NCBI GenBank assembly: GCA_019323515.1
Contig: JAHWHG010000003.1
Location: 102,629-166,628, forward strand
Direction: 5' to 3'
From: Candidatus Woesearchaeota archaeon
GTDB taxonomy: Archaea; Nanobdellota; Nanobdellia; Woesearchaeales; JAHWHD01
DNA length: 64,000 nucleotides
Below, piece after piece: positions 27,101 through 42,100 of this stretch. The translations under genes were made by a program, and so were the position numbers. The stretch's first letter is position 1. The number at the start of each line of letters is the position of its first letter. The notes below the pieces were generated by a model. That model saw only the letters and a program-made list of their open reading frames with translations. It was not told the DNA's origin and did no database searches.

Positions 27101-30100
27101 GATTTAAGTGCTTTGAGCAGTAATAGATACTTCCAGTATAAAATGAACTTTGTGACAATGAATGCTAATTATACTCCTGAGTTATTAGGCAGTTCTGTGA
27201 TTATTTCGTATGAAGAAGCAGGTCCTGACACTACTGCTCCTGCTGTTACTTTGGTGGCGCCTGTTGATAATAATAATACCGTAAATTTAGAGAGTTTGAT
27301 CAGTTTTAGTTGTAATGCTACTGATTCAGATAACAACATGGCTAACATTACTCTGTATCATAATATGGGTGGAGTTATGCAGGCTAATGGAACAAGTTCT
27401 GCTAGTGGTGCATCTGGTGAGGCTTCATTCACTTCGCTGATGTCTGACTTTATTGGTTCAAAGGTCTTTAAGGATTCAACATTCACATGGGGATGCCTTG
27501 CAATGGATTCTTTCGGAAATGCTGCGTTTGCTAGTGAGAATTATAGTTATAGTGGTTGGGATTTTGGTACTTATGAAAATACTTCAATGAACAATACTGG
27601 CGATTATATTGGGTTAGTTGGAACTAATACTACTGGAACTTATGAATCAAAGGTTTATGCTGCTGAGATTGGTTCTAGATGGATTAATCTGAGCTGGGAT
27701 GAAGGGATGGGTTATGGTGATGAGATTGATGATGGAATCTTTGATACTTCTAATCTACAAGGTTACTGGAAATTTAATAGAGATTCTACTGATAGTTCTG
27801 GAAAAGGAAATGACGGAATTAATTCAGGTACTATTACTAATATAACCGGTAAGTTAAATGATGCTTATCAGTTAGATGGTAGCACGGGTTTCGTAACTGT
27901 TCCTTATGATGAATCCCTTAATATCACTGGCAATTTGTCCATTAGCGCATGGATTAAGAGGGATAGTATTGTTCAATATAAGACTGTTATTGCTAAGATG
28001 GATAATGCTGCTGGTGACTATAGGTCATTTATCCTTGCAGCAATTGGAGATTCTGGAAACAAGTTAAGTTTCTATGTGTCAGAGGACGGAACAACCAATA
28101 CAAGAGCGTTCAGAGATACTGCTACTACCATAGCTATTGGTAGTTGGCACCATATTGTTGGAACATTTGATGCTTCAGCACAAGAATTGCATGTTTATGT
28201 AAATGGTAAGCTTGATGATGGTACTTTGACTGGCACAGTTCCTTCGGGTATTTTCCCTAGTACAATCGATATTCACATTGGTGAGGAGAGTGATGGAGAT
28301 TATAACTGGAATGGAGCAGTTGATGAAGTTGCAATCTGGAACAGAACATTGAGCGCTGAAGAAGTACTTGATTTGTATAAAAGAGGAGCATTAAACCTTA
28401 ACATCAGTGCAAGAAGCTGTGATGATGCTGCATGCGCTGATGATAGTTATAGTTTAACTTGTACTAATTCAAGTTATTGTGATTTAAGTAGTTTAAACGA
28501 TAACCAATACTTCCAGTACAAAGTTAACTTTGAGACAAATAATAGTGATTATACTCCGGAATTATCTGCAGAGTCAGTAACTATTGCTTATGACTTTGTA
28601 TATCCGAATATAACAGCTGTTTATCCGAACTCAACTGGAGGAATAAGTTATGATCCTACTGAATATATCCAGGTTTCAATTGCCGAGCCTGAGAACCAGA
28701 CATTTAACATAACATATCAAAATGGTTCTGCAGTTACAATCAAATGGTATGAGAATGATGTTGAGCAAGTAGAAAGTGAAGGTGATGATTTCTATAATTG
28801 GACTGGTGGGTATTATACAAATGGAACTTACCTAATATTGGTTAATGTATCTAATGATTATGGGTTTAGTTATCAGTATTGGAATATGACTGTGAACAAT
28901 ACTATACCTCCGATTAGTGTATCTAATCTATTAAACTTTACAACAAATAATCTTTCATTTACCTTCTCAGCAAGGTCTAATAAGGATGCTAATTGCACAT
29001 TGTGGGGTAATTGGAGCGGTAGTTGGGCAGCTAATGAGACTAAGTTAGTCACTGCTGATGTACAGTTTAATTTCACTACAATAAATTTCATAGGGGACGG
29101 CTTCTATTATATGTGGAATGTTAACTGTTCTGATGATCAGGAACAGATTGCATGGGGAAATAATGAAACATTTAAGCTTGCTCCATGTAATGATTATGAC
29201 GCTGATGGTTATGGTAGCCCTGGTAATGAGGCGTGCAGTGGTGGTGCTACTGAGGATTGTAATGATTCTGATGCAGCGGTGAATCCTGGTGCTACTGAAA
29301 TCTGTAATCTTGTTGATGATGACTGCGCTAATGGAGTTGATGACGGATTAACGTGTAATTGTTATGAGGGCCAGACTCAGAATTGTCTGTTGCAGTCTGG
29401 GGTTTGTGAAGGCTCAACCAGTGACTGTAATGCTTCGACAGGAGATTTTATAACCTGTGATACAGAGATTTATACTGTTTATAATGCAGCTTATGAAGAG
29501 ACTGAAGTAAGTTGCGATGCTCTTGACAATGATTGTGATACTTTAACTGATGAAGAGTGTGCTTCAACAGTGTTAGTGAGGCCACAGGATGATAATAATT
29601 CGGTTGCTCTTGATTCTGAGATTGCGTTTAATTGTAATGCTACTGTGATAAATGGTAGTTTACAGAATATTTCATTGTATCATGATATTAGTGAGACGTT
29701 CGTATATGGTTCTGGAGTTAGCTTGAGCGGTTCTGATAATGAATCTGACTTTGGAGTAAATATTAGTGATTATATTGGTGATTATCAGGTTAAGGATACA
29801 ACAATCACTTGGAACTGCTTAGCTTATGATACATTTAATAACTCTGCATGGGCTGCTAATAACTTTAGTTTCAGTGGATGGGACCTTGGTAGTTATTATA
29901 ATGTTACATTGAATTCAACTTCGATTGCTTTGATACAGAATGCTAGTGGCAAATATCAGAATACTTCTGGTTATTATAAGTCTAAGGTTTATGATTTAGG
30001 TGCTGATAAACAGTTTGTTAATATGAGCTGGGATGAAGGAATGCCTTATGGTGATGACTTACCTAATAATGGTGCTGTTGAAGATGGAGCAGACATGAGC

Positions 30101-33100
30101 GGAAACGTACTTCTGATGCACTTTAACAATAACAGCTTAGACAGTTCAGTATTTGGGTATACTGGAGCAGTAAGCGGAGATGTGGCAAATGTAACTGGCA
30201 ATTTTAATGGGGCTTATGAATTTGATGGTTCAGGAGATTTTATAACTATTGATGATGCTCCTCCTCTTAGCGCCCAGAACAATGAAATAACAATATCAGC
30301 ATGGATAAAAAGAAATCAAGATAGTACAGATGATTATGGAATTATACTAGAGAAATGGCAAGGAGGATCAACGTCTTCCTATTTCTTTGCAATAAGAGAC
30401 TCAGACGATGCAATCTATTTCCTATTAGATGCAACAACAAATAAGGATGTGGCCAGTAATGTTGGAATAACTGATGATATCTGGCAACACGTAGTGGGAA
30501 GATACAATGGAACGCATATGACTCTATTCTTAAACGGAAATGAAGTTGCAACACCAGTGGCTCAATCTGGAACTGTAAACGACGGAACTGCAAAACTACA
30601 AATAGGAGGACAAGATGGAAATGCCGATGGCCTAGCAAACTTCAGATTCTTTAACGGAACAATAGATGAAGTAGCAATCTGGAACAGAACATTATCAGCT
30701 GACGAAGTTCTTGATTTATACAAAAGGGGAGCACTAAACCTTAACATCTCAGCAAGAAGCTGTGATGATGATGCTTGTGATGTTGAGACATATGATGTTA
30801 ATTGTACAAATGCAAGCTATTGTGACTTAAGTGGGTTAAGTGATAACAGGTACTTCCAGTACATGGTTAACTTTGAAACAGACAGTGTTGATTATAGTCC
30901 TGAATTAAATAGAGATTCTGTGATTATTAATTATCAAGAGCCTTATATGCCTCCACCGCCAACGAACTTTACATCATATTGGAACACGTCGAAAAACTCA
31001 GGTTATACAAATAATACCCAAATCAATCTTCCATTAGAGTCAACCGGAACATATGATTTCACTGTATACTGGGGGGATGGAACGTCAGATGAAATTACTT
31101 CATGGGATCAAGCAGAGGTTAATCATACTTATCCTTCAGAAGGCGGATATAATGTTTCAATAGAAGGGCTGTTGATTGGTTGGAAGTTTGGTAATCTTAG
31201 GGATAGGCTTAAACTAATAGATATAAGTGAGTGGGGTAACATGAGTTTAGGTAATTCTGGTGGTTATTTCTATGGGGCAAGTAATCTTAATATTAGTGCT
31301 ACTGATGCTCCTAACCTTAATGAAACCAGTAATTTCAGCAGGATGTTCTATAATGCTGATAATCTTAATACTGATTTAAGCAGTTGGGATGTTTCTGGTG
31401 TTACAGACATGAGTTATATGTTCTATAGCGCTGGAATTTTCAATAATGATATCAGCGCTTGGGATGTTTCAAATGTCACAAAAATGCATTATATGTTCTC
31501 TGATGCTGACAAATTTAATCATAGTTTAAGCGCTTGGGATGTCTCAAATGTTAATAATATGAGCGGTATGTTCAGTTCAACACAAATCTTTAATGGAGAT
31601 ATAAGTGGTTGGAATGTTTCAAGTGTTACAGATATGAGCAGGATGTTTCAATATGCAGTTTTATTTAATCAGGATCTTGTAGATTGGAATGTTTCGAATC
31701 TTGTATCTGTTAAAGAGATGTTTAGTGACGCACGTGCTTTTAATGGTAATATTAGTACATGGGATGTTTCAGGGCTTACTAGGCTCTACAGAATGTTCTA
31801 CAATGCTTTTGACTTTAATCAAAGCATTAGTGACTGGGATGTTTCAAGTGTAACTAGCTTTGAGTCAATGTTTCAGAGTGCGTATGACTTTAACCAGAAT
31901 ATCAGTTCATGGGATGTTTCAAGTGCTCAGACTATGAAGAATATGTTCACTAATGCTAGAACCTTCAATACTTACATGGGTTTATGGAATACTTCAAATG
32001 TTATTTCCATGTATGGTATGTTTAATGGTGCTTGGGACTTTAATCAGGATATAAATGATTGGGATGTATTAAAAGTTACAACAATGCAAGGTATGTTCTG
32101 GGATGCATATGACTTTAATCAAAACTTAACCGGCTGGAACACTTCTAGCCTTACTACAACAGAAACTATGTTCTATAATGCTAATGCTTTCAATGGTAAT
32201 ATCAGTACTTGGGATACTTCAAATGTGACTACAATGAAAACAATGTTTAGGGAAGCTGATAACTTTAACCAAAGTCTTGCTAATTGGGATACATCTAAAG
32301 TTCAGGATATGCAGTATATGTTCTATGGTGCTTCTTCCTTTAATGGTGATATAACTACATGGAACACTTCTAGCTTACTTTATATGGATAACATGTTCTA
32401 TAATGCTGATGAGTTTAATCAGGATATTGGCGATTGGGATGTCTCTAATGTTACTTATATGCAGTCTGTGTTCTATGCAAATGATAAGTTTAACCAAGAT
32501 ATTGGTGATTGGGATGTCTCTAATGTTCAGTATATGACCAGTATGTTCTATGCAGCTACTGCCTTTAACCAGGATATAAGTTCATGGGATGTTTCTAATG
32601 TAGTGATGATGTATCAGATGTTTTTTGATGCTATTAGTTTTGACCAGGATTTAGGTGGTTGGAATGTTTCAGCTGTGACAAATTTGGATTATTTCTTACA
32701 GGGAGTTACCCTGTCGACTGCTAATTATGATTCCTTGCTGATAGGATGGAATAATCTGCCTACGCTTTATAATGGGATCAGCTTTGATGGAGGTAATTCT
32801 AAATACTGTGCTGGTCAGGAAGCTAGGCAAAATATCTCAAGCACTTATAGCTGGTCGTTTAGTGATGGCGGTCTTGACTCTAGCTGTAGTAATGTTACTT
32901 ACCTGAAGAATTATACTACTGATTATTTGACGTACACGTTCTCAGCAACTTATCTGAATGATGGTAACTGTACATTATGGGGTAATTGGAGCGGAAGCTG
33001 GGCTGCTAATGAGACTAAGGCAGTTAATGCAATTGAAGAGTTTAACTTTACTCCTATAACCTTTGCTCAGGATGGTTCAGCTTATGTATGGAATGTCAAC

Positions 33101-36100
33101 TGCTCAGATAATTCTGAGATTATAATCTGGGGATCTAATGAAACATTTGCAGTATTAGGTACTGGACCTGTTAATGTAGATGATTGTTATACTGTGTCTT
33201 CCCCTGGATCATATAATCTTATCACTGATATTACAGATTCTTCAACCTCGAACTGCATAGATATTCAATCAAGTGATGTAATATTTGATTGCTTGGACAA
33301 TAGAATTGACGGTGATGATTCTGCAACTTATGGTATAAGGGCAGATGGTTCGTATACAAACATCACGATTAAAAATTGTCATGTAAGTGATTGGAATACT
33401 GCAGGTATCAGGTTCAATAATGTACAGCGAAGTAGTGTTGAGGATTGTAATCTTAGTTCTAATCCTGTTTATGGTGTGGATTTTAATTCTGGTGGAAGTA
33501 ACTTAGTAGAGAATACTATTGTGACAGGAAGTGCTTCAAATGGTTTAAGGGCTGCTGGTAGTGACCATAATAGGTTTATAGGGTGTAATATTAGTGAACC
33601 TGGAAGTTATGGTGTGACTGTTGCGCTATATGGTGTAAACACTACTATACAAAACTGCTCAATCAGGGATATGAATTATGGAATATTCTTATATGGTGAT
33701 GATGTTAAGATTATACATAACGTAATTACAAATAGTTCTGTAAGCAGTATTGCGTTTGGTTCAAGTGTTGGAGATTTAATCTATGATAACTTGTTTAATG
33801 ACACTAATTATACTGCACAGTTAGGAACTCAGAATCAGACATGGAACACTTCATTAACTTCAGGACTCAATATTATTGGTGGGAATTACATAGGAGGAAA
33901 CTATTGGGCATTCCCTAATGGAAGTGGATACAGTGAAACTTGCGATGACTTTGATGCTGATGGGATATGCGATGATCCGTTTGATGTTATGTATTATGAT
34001 TCTTGCACTCCTGGTGTTGACTGTTTCAGAAACATTGATCACCATCCTTTGAAGATTTTCTCATATGAACTTTCAGATTGTACTATAATTGGAAAATCAG
34101 GTAGCTATAATCTGACTACGGATATAACCGGCTCATCAACTTCTTATTGTATTAATATCTCAGCTAATGATGTTATACTTGATTGTCAAGGACATACAAT
34201 TGATGGTGATGATTCTGCACAGTCAGCGGTATATATCTCTAGGCCTACATCACAGATTACGAATGTTACTGTAAAGAATTGTGTTTTGACTGATTGGTAC
34301 TTCTATAGTATCTATGTATGGAATGCAAATAGGAATATCTTTGAGAATGTGAATATAAGTTCAGGAACTGGTTATGGAATCTATACATCCGGAGCTAGCA
34401 ATGTTACAAATTCTTATATTGAAGATATTGGTGGTATTGGTATTTCAATGACTGGCGGTGCATGTTTTATAAGTAATGTGAGTTCTAGTAGGAATACAGC
34501 AGGAATCTATATGGGTGTAGGTGCAAGGAACACTATCATTGATTCAAACTTGATTAACAATACGCAGTATGACTTTTATCAATACCTAAATTCAGAGACT
34601 CAGTGTGAACAAACTATAACTAATGTCACTGGAACAGGCAATAAACCTATTGTATTCTATAATGATACTGTGACAATTGAACATTGGGATAATAATGTTT
34701 CAGAGATCATACTTTGCAATGCTGATGATTCTGTGATTGACAATGTTACATTATCAAGCGAAACTATCCAGACTAATATGATCGCATTATTGATGACTGA
34801 TAATACTAATATCTCTAATCTGCAGACAGATTATCTTGAGTATGGGATTTATGCGCTTGCCAGCACTAACAATATAATCACAAATTCAAGCTTTGAAAAT
34901 AGTGTCTATGGTGTGTACCTTCAGAGTTCAAGTGATAATGAGATTAATGATTCGTATTTCATAAATAATACTGCAAGTCTTTATACCTACACTAGCCAGG
35001 ATAACTTAATCTATAATAACTTCTTCAATAGTTCTTTTAATACTTACTTTGTTTCGTCAGGCGGTAATAATTGGAATACGACTAGCGCATCTGGAACTAA
35101 TATCATTGGTGAAAATAATCTCGGTGGAAATTACTGGGCTAAACCAGATGGTTCAGGTTATTCTCAGACTTGTACTGATTCAGGAAATGATGGGTTCTGT
35201 GATGATCCTTATGATGTCCTTAATGATACAAATTGCACTAGCGGTTGTTCTGATGATATTGATTATCTTCCTTTAACTGAGCTTCAGGGAATTACAGCAA
35301 ATTATACCTTATTCAATGGTGCAACTACTGACTTTAATAATGTGCCAGATATTGCAAATGTTAGTAATGCTACACTAGAAGATACTCGATATGGTAAGAT
35401 TCAATGGTTGGATTATGTGAATGCAAGTTATGCTGACTTTGATAGTTTTGTCATATTTGCTAATAATTCAATTTATGTGAACATTTCCGCTTTACATAGT
35501 TCTTTTAATAGTTCAGCAGAGTTGACTATCTATAATGTAACTGCTTATGATCCATTTATCATGGTTGATTATAATGATGATGGAGTGTTTGAGCCTTGTA
35601 TAAACTGCCAGGAAATCTTGATTGAGGGAACTAATTATACATTTAATGTGACACACTTCACTAATTATACTACTCAGGAGAACACTAGTCTTACAATATA
35701 CGATGACAGTGACTTAGAAACTGTGAGAAATGGTACGATTGTAAGTTTCTATGCTAATTACAGTAATTCAACTGGTTCAATTAATGATACTGGAGTGTTC
35801 TGCTTGTATAGTATTGATCTTGGCGGAGGTTATAGTACACCTGTTAACATGAGTTATAACTTGAGCAGTGGGTTGTATGAGAATGAGACATTTATTGAGA
35901 ATAATGGTACATTTGATTGGAATGTAACATGCGATGGTTCGATAATTGGTGCGCCTGTGTTAACAGCTAGTGATACAGTTGTAGTAGAAGGACCTGCTGA
36001 AGCTGGAATTACGTTGAGCCTTGACCCTAGTAATGTGAACATTAATACTGCTACAACTGCAAGTGGAACAATTACCTATGATAACTTTACTGGTGCAGCT

Positions 36101-39100
36101 TATGCTCCGTTTAGAATGTTCTTGAATGAATCTGAGTTGATTAACACGTCACAAGGTCTGAGAATAACATTAACGCCTTATTATGATGATACTTTAGGCT
36201 ACAGGTGTAAAGTGAATGTTACTGATTATGCTAATGTAACAAGGAATAATGTATTGATTAAGTTGCGAGGTGAAGAGCTTGATAGGGTATGTACTAATCT
36301 TGTAGGTAATATGGAGGATTCAATTGTTGTGACTGATAGTGATGGTACTGTTGTGACCTATCTATTAGATGATTTGAGAGAGAATAAGAAGAGTAATGTT
36401 GCTCTAGAGAGTAATGGTGCTGGATGTTGGGCTACCTCTCAATATAATTCAAATTATGCTTGTGAGTTTGCTCTTGATGGGGATTATAGGGATGCTTCTC
36501 AACAATTATGGCAAACTTCAGGAGCTTGTGCAGATGTGTGGTACAACTTAACCTTGAACACATCTTTCCCTGTTGATAAAATAATCTACACTAATCGGCA
36601 GGCAGCTGCTAGGTTTAAGTCAGCTGATATATTCTTTGATGGAGTATATTATACTAATATGAGTTGGCAGGATGATTATCCACCAGGAATATTGAATTTG
36701 ATTGATCCTGTGATGGTACAGAATATCTCGTTCAACTTCACAGAAGGATACTCTGGTGATACTTACTGTGGAGCTGCTGAGATTGAGGTGTTTGCATTAC
36801 ATGATAATAATACCTTCTTAGACGATAATGATACAATAATGTGGGAAGTTAATATTACAGCTGGCGAAACTCAGGAGTTCTTTATCTATTATGATGATAA
36901 TGCGAATGTGGTACAGAACAGTAATAATGATAAGTTTGGAATTTCAAACACAATCAAGTATCTTGCGTTGGCAAGTGATTCAAATTATCAGATGATGATG
37001 CGAGTAGGAGAGGATGGTACTTATTCAATGCCAATCCTAATGTATAGTTTCTCAACAACAAACAGGGGTACTGCTATTGAAGACTTTGATAATGACGGAG
37101 ATTATGATATGGTCGGTTGTTATTCTGGAACTAATTATTGTTATTTCATAAACCAGACAAATGAGACATATGAAAGAGTCCAGGTTGGAAGTCAGATTTC
37201 AACTACTTCCTGGATCGCTGATATGGCTTCAGGTGACTTTAACAATGATAGTAATATGGACTTTATAGTAGGTGATGGTGGTGCTGATAACCTTTACTTG
37301 TTCTTAGGAGATGGAAAGGGAGGTTTCACGACATCAACAATCACTAATGATGCACCTAGTACTGCAACAAGGTGCAAAGATGCTGTTGATTTAAACGGTG
37401 ATGGTAATGTTGACTTCATCTATGGAGAGAGCGCTGGAGGTACAATCTCTGTATACTATGGTGATGGTACTGGCTCGTTTATTACTCCTACAATGTTGTT
37501 TGATACACAGGGTAGTACTACTGACCCATATGGGTGTACAATAGCAGACTTTGATGGAGACGGAATATTAGATATTATTACGAATGGCGGTTCAGATGGT
37601 AATGGGCAGTTCTGGAAGGGTACTGGATTAAATAGCCAGTTCTTCTACACTGGATTGGTATTCGACTTGCCTAACCATGCAAGTTATGATAATATAGACT
37701 TTGATAATGACGGTGATCAGGATGTTGTTGCTGTAGATTATACCGGCAATGACTTCTACTGGCTTGAGAATGATGGTGCTGGTGGATTTACAGAGCATAC
37801 AGTTGACATTGGCTATACTTGCTTGGGAATTGCTACACCTTATCATGAGCATCTTAATACTACTTCGCATCTTATGGAGGAAACGCCTTTAATGACTGAT
37901 GCTGATGGTGATTACAGTTATCAGTTAACTGCACCTAACAAGGGAGGCTTGTACCCTGTTAAAGTAAATGTTTCATTAGGTGCGTTTGAGGATGGATCTA
38001 CTGCTAACTTAGAGGTAGGTGGATTGAACTTTGAACTTACAACTGTTCCAAGCAGTGTTGTACAATTTGAGAACTTTACTGTTGTTGGTACAATCAATAA
38101 AGTAAATGGTTCAACTGTTACACCTCTCTCAACTGATGTTACAATTAAGATAGAAGATGTTGAGAGGGCAGTTGTTACATCTGCTGACACTGGAGATTTT
38201 AATGCCACTATCATGAATATTGGAATGCTTGGAAACAGAACATTAACTCTTGAAGCTAGTTATGAGGGTGCAACTGGTTCAGAGACAAGAACTTATCTTG
38301 TGACACAGCCAGCTGGGATGGGAAATTATACTGGTAATTATTCTGAATTGAACTTTAATTCGTATAGAAGTGGGCATGATTTGAATGGGGATAGTTATCC
38401 TGAGATAGTTCTTGGTCCAGGTGAGCATGCTGCAGTTCTTCATTATAATGAATCAACTCAGTTGTATTATGAATATTGGAACACTGATGACTTGAACCTT
38501 GATAATGTATTTGTAGCAGATGTTGATAATGATAGCTTAGGAGAGATTATTGTTTCAAGCTGGGATGATACCAGTGGTGATAATATCAAGATTTATGGAT
38601 GGAATGGAACTAATTATACTGAGGTCTATAGAAGTGAGAGGTTTGAGGTTGCTAATACTGAGGAGATTGGAGTTGGTGATCTTGATAATGATAGTGTGAA
38701 TGAGATTGTTGTGGGTAATTCTAATGGATATATACGTGTTATTGGTAATAATGGGACTGGTTATAGTGTTGAGTATACTTCAAATGATTATGGCAGTTAT
38801 ACAAGAGAGATTGCAATAGGAGATGTTGACATGGATGGTTATATGGAGGTTGTTGCAACTAATGAGGACCAGGTATGGGATGTGTTTGGCTGGGATGGAA
38901 CACAGTATGCTCATGAATATAGTAGTGGTGATAATAACTGTTACAGAGGTCTTTCAATTGGTGACTCTGATAATGATGGAGAGCCTGAGATATTGTGCGG
39001 GTCTCATGATGGTTTCTTAAGAGTGTTTGATTATGCTGGTGGTTCTTGGACATTAACTTATTCGTCACCTGATGTTGGAAGTTTAATAATTGATGTAGCA

Positions 39101-42100
39101 ATTGCTGATTTTGATAACAATGGTTTGAATGATATTGCGTTTATCCAGACTGATGCTTGGGATGGAAGAGGTACAATAAATATATACAATTATGATACTG
39201 GAAGTTATGCGTTAGTTGATGCTGATTATTGGTTAGAGCCTCAGTATTCAATTGATTATGGTGATATTGATACTGATGGAAGGGTTGAAATCATAACAGG
39301 AGCTACTAATAATTATGATGCTTGGGAGTTTAATGGAACACATATAGAAAGGCAGGAGTATCTAAGTATTTCAGGAACTGGTGGATTGCAAGACTTATGG
39401 ATGACAGGTTCTTGGAACAGTAAGATTGCGCAGGCAGCTCCTTATTCGACATTAGAGGTATCATTAGGTTATGGGACTAAGTTAAATGGTTCAGGCGTTG
39501 TTGTGTATGATGGCTATGGAGATGTTGCTTGCAGAGGTTTCAGTAATCATAACGGTACAATCAAGTGTGGTTTGGATGTTAATTATAATTATATTATGGG
39601 TAATGATACTCCAATATTCCAAGGAGAGCTTCCTAAGGAGATAATACTTGAGCCTAATCTTAACTTAACAACTGGGGATAGGTTAGGTGTTGGAAGGAAT
39701 GATGTGTCAGTGCATCTGTATGATAATGAAACTGGTGAGCTTGCAGTGAATGCATTGTCTGATAGTGGTAAGGCTTACTTGTATATTGATACAAGCAAGG
39801 GATATAATGTTTCAGTGAACAAGATTGATGAGATGTTGATGTTTGAGAGGTATTATGTACAGTCTAATGTTAATTCTGGAGAGGTTGCAGTTAATGCAAA
39901 TTTAAGGGTTAATGTAACCAGAGATGATGCAATTGTATTCGAGGGAATGGTTACAGTAAGGGATCATGCTACTGGTAAATTAGTGTGTAAAGGTATGACT
40001 GACAGAGATGGAATTGCTGAATGCTTGCTTGACCCTACAAAGTCATATGATGTGACTGTGAATGATGATAGTACTTTGGTTCAGACTGTTAGCCTGCCAA
40101 TAACTGTGAATATCTCTTATGAGAAGAATGCTCCAATGGAGATTTATACAACATTTACTGAGTACACCAATGTTGATGATGATATTGAGCCAGAGATTGT
40201 TGTTGTTGATTATCTTGGTGAATTACATGTGCTTGATTACAACCTTACAACGCAGAACTATACTTCCACTTACAGTTCTGGTGACTTTGATGCACTTTAT
40301 GTGGCTGTCGGAGATCTTGATGGTAATGGAAGGGCTGATATAATTACTTCAGCAGATGGTACTAATGATGATGTAAGAATCTATGAATATGATGGAAGCA
40401 CTTACCAGAATACATATGATGGTGATAGTCTTGGAGTTGATACTCAGGAGATGGTTGTTGCTGACTTTGACAATGATGGTACTTTGGAAATTTTGGCTAC
40501 TGTAGGTAGTGGTTATGTTTACATCTATTCATGGGATGGTACAATATTAACACAAGAGTATATGTTGGGCGATATAGGATATTCTGTTGATGATGTTGCT
40601 GTTGCTGACCTTGATAATGATGGGAATATTGAGGTTGTTACATTTGATACTTATGGAAGGTGTCAGATACATGAATGGAATGGTAAAGGATATAATTATG
40701 AATATCCTACTGGAGATATTGGTACTGGAAGAAGTTTAGCTGTTGGTGATGGTGATAATGATGGATTGCCTGAGCTTTATGTTGGAACTGATGAGGGTTA
40801 TATCAGAGCTGTTGAGGCTTCAGGTGGAAGCTATACTATAAGTTATACTAGTGGTGACTTGGGAAATGATGTTGAGGACTTTGCGGTTGCTGACCTTGAC
40901 CTTGATGGAGAGAATGAATTGGTAGCAGTGTTTGATGATCAAACTTTTGGAGGAGAGATTAAAGTTTATAGGTATTCTGGTGCTACTTATAATGAGATTG
41001 ATTCACGTACTTATATTAATAATATACGAGATGTTGATATTGCAGATTATGACTTAGATGGTAGGCTTGAGATTGTTACTGGAAGAGGTGATGGCAGATA
41101 TCAGACTTGGAACTTTGAGAATGATGAGTTAGTGTTTGATAAGACTGGAAGTCTTGACTTAGGAGCAGGTTTGTTTGATATTAAGGTATCTGGGACATGG
41201 CATTCGCACATTGCGAATGAGAAGGATTATAGGGAATTGATATCTGGAATTGAGGGTTTGAACTCGAGTGTTGTTGTTTATAACTCAACTGGTGGTATTG
41301 CTAGTTATGGTTTTAGTAATCATCTGGGAGCTGTGTACTTTGGATTGAATGTAAATGATAATTATACCATTGGAAATTCTGATGCTACTTTGACTGGAGC
41401 AAGTCTTCCAACTTCATCTAATGTTTCTGCTGTACTTAATATAACTACTAATGATTATACTGATGCGGCAAGTGATGATTATTCTGTACATGTATTTGAT
41501 AATTCAACTGGTGACTTTGTAGTGCAGGCTTTGTCTAAGGATTCTGGAAATATGTACTTCTCTGTAAAGACAAGCACAGGATATAATGTTCAAGCTAAAC
41601 AGACATCAACAGCTAAGATGTTCCAGAATTATAATGTATTAGAGAACCTGGCACTGCCTAGTAATGATACGATTGAAGCTAATTTAAGAGTTCATGGAAC
41701 TGATGTGAATAATAACATTAAGGTATATCTCTATAATACTGATGTGCTTGTATGCGAAGGTACAACTGGAGAAGTTCAATATATTGATTGTGTTCTTGAT
41801 CCTACTTTAACCTATGATATTGTGTTGAACAATGATGAGACAACTAAAACAACAAACCAAGGCTTGCCTGCAAATGTCTCACTTACTTCTAAGAGATATT
41901 CTCCTCTTAACTTCCCGACATATACTGGTTACTTAGATTTGGATGATGATACTGACCCAGAGGTAGTTTATGTTGATGCTTATAGTACATTATTTATCTT
42001 TGATTATAACAGAACTAGCAGAGAATTTATCGAGGTGCTCAACACTGGTGATGTTAACTTTATCAATAATTATTTTGCAGATGTTGATAATGATGGTTAT

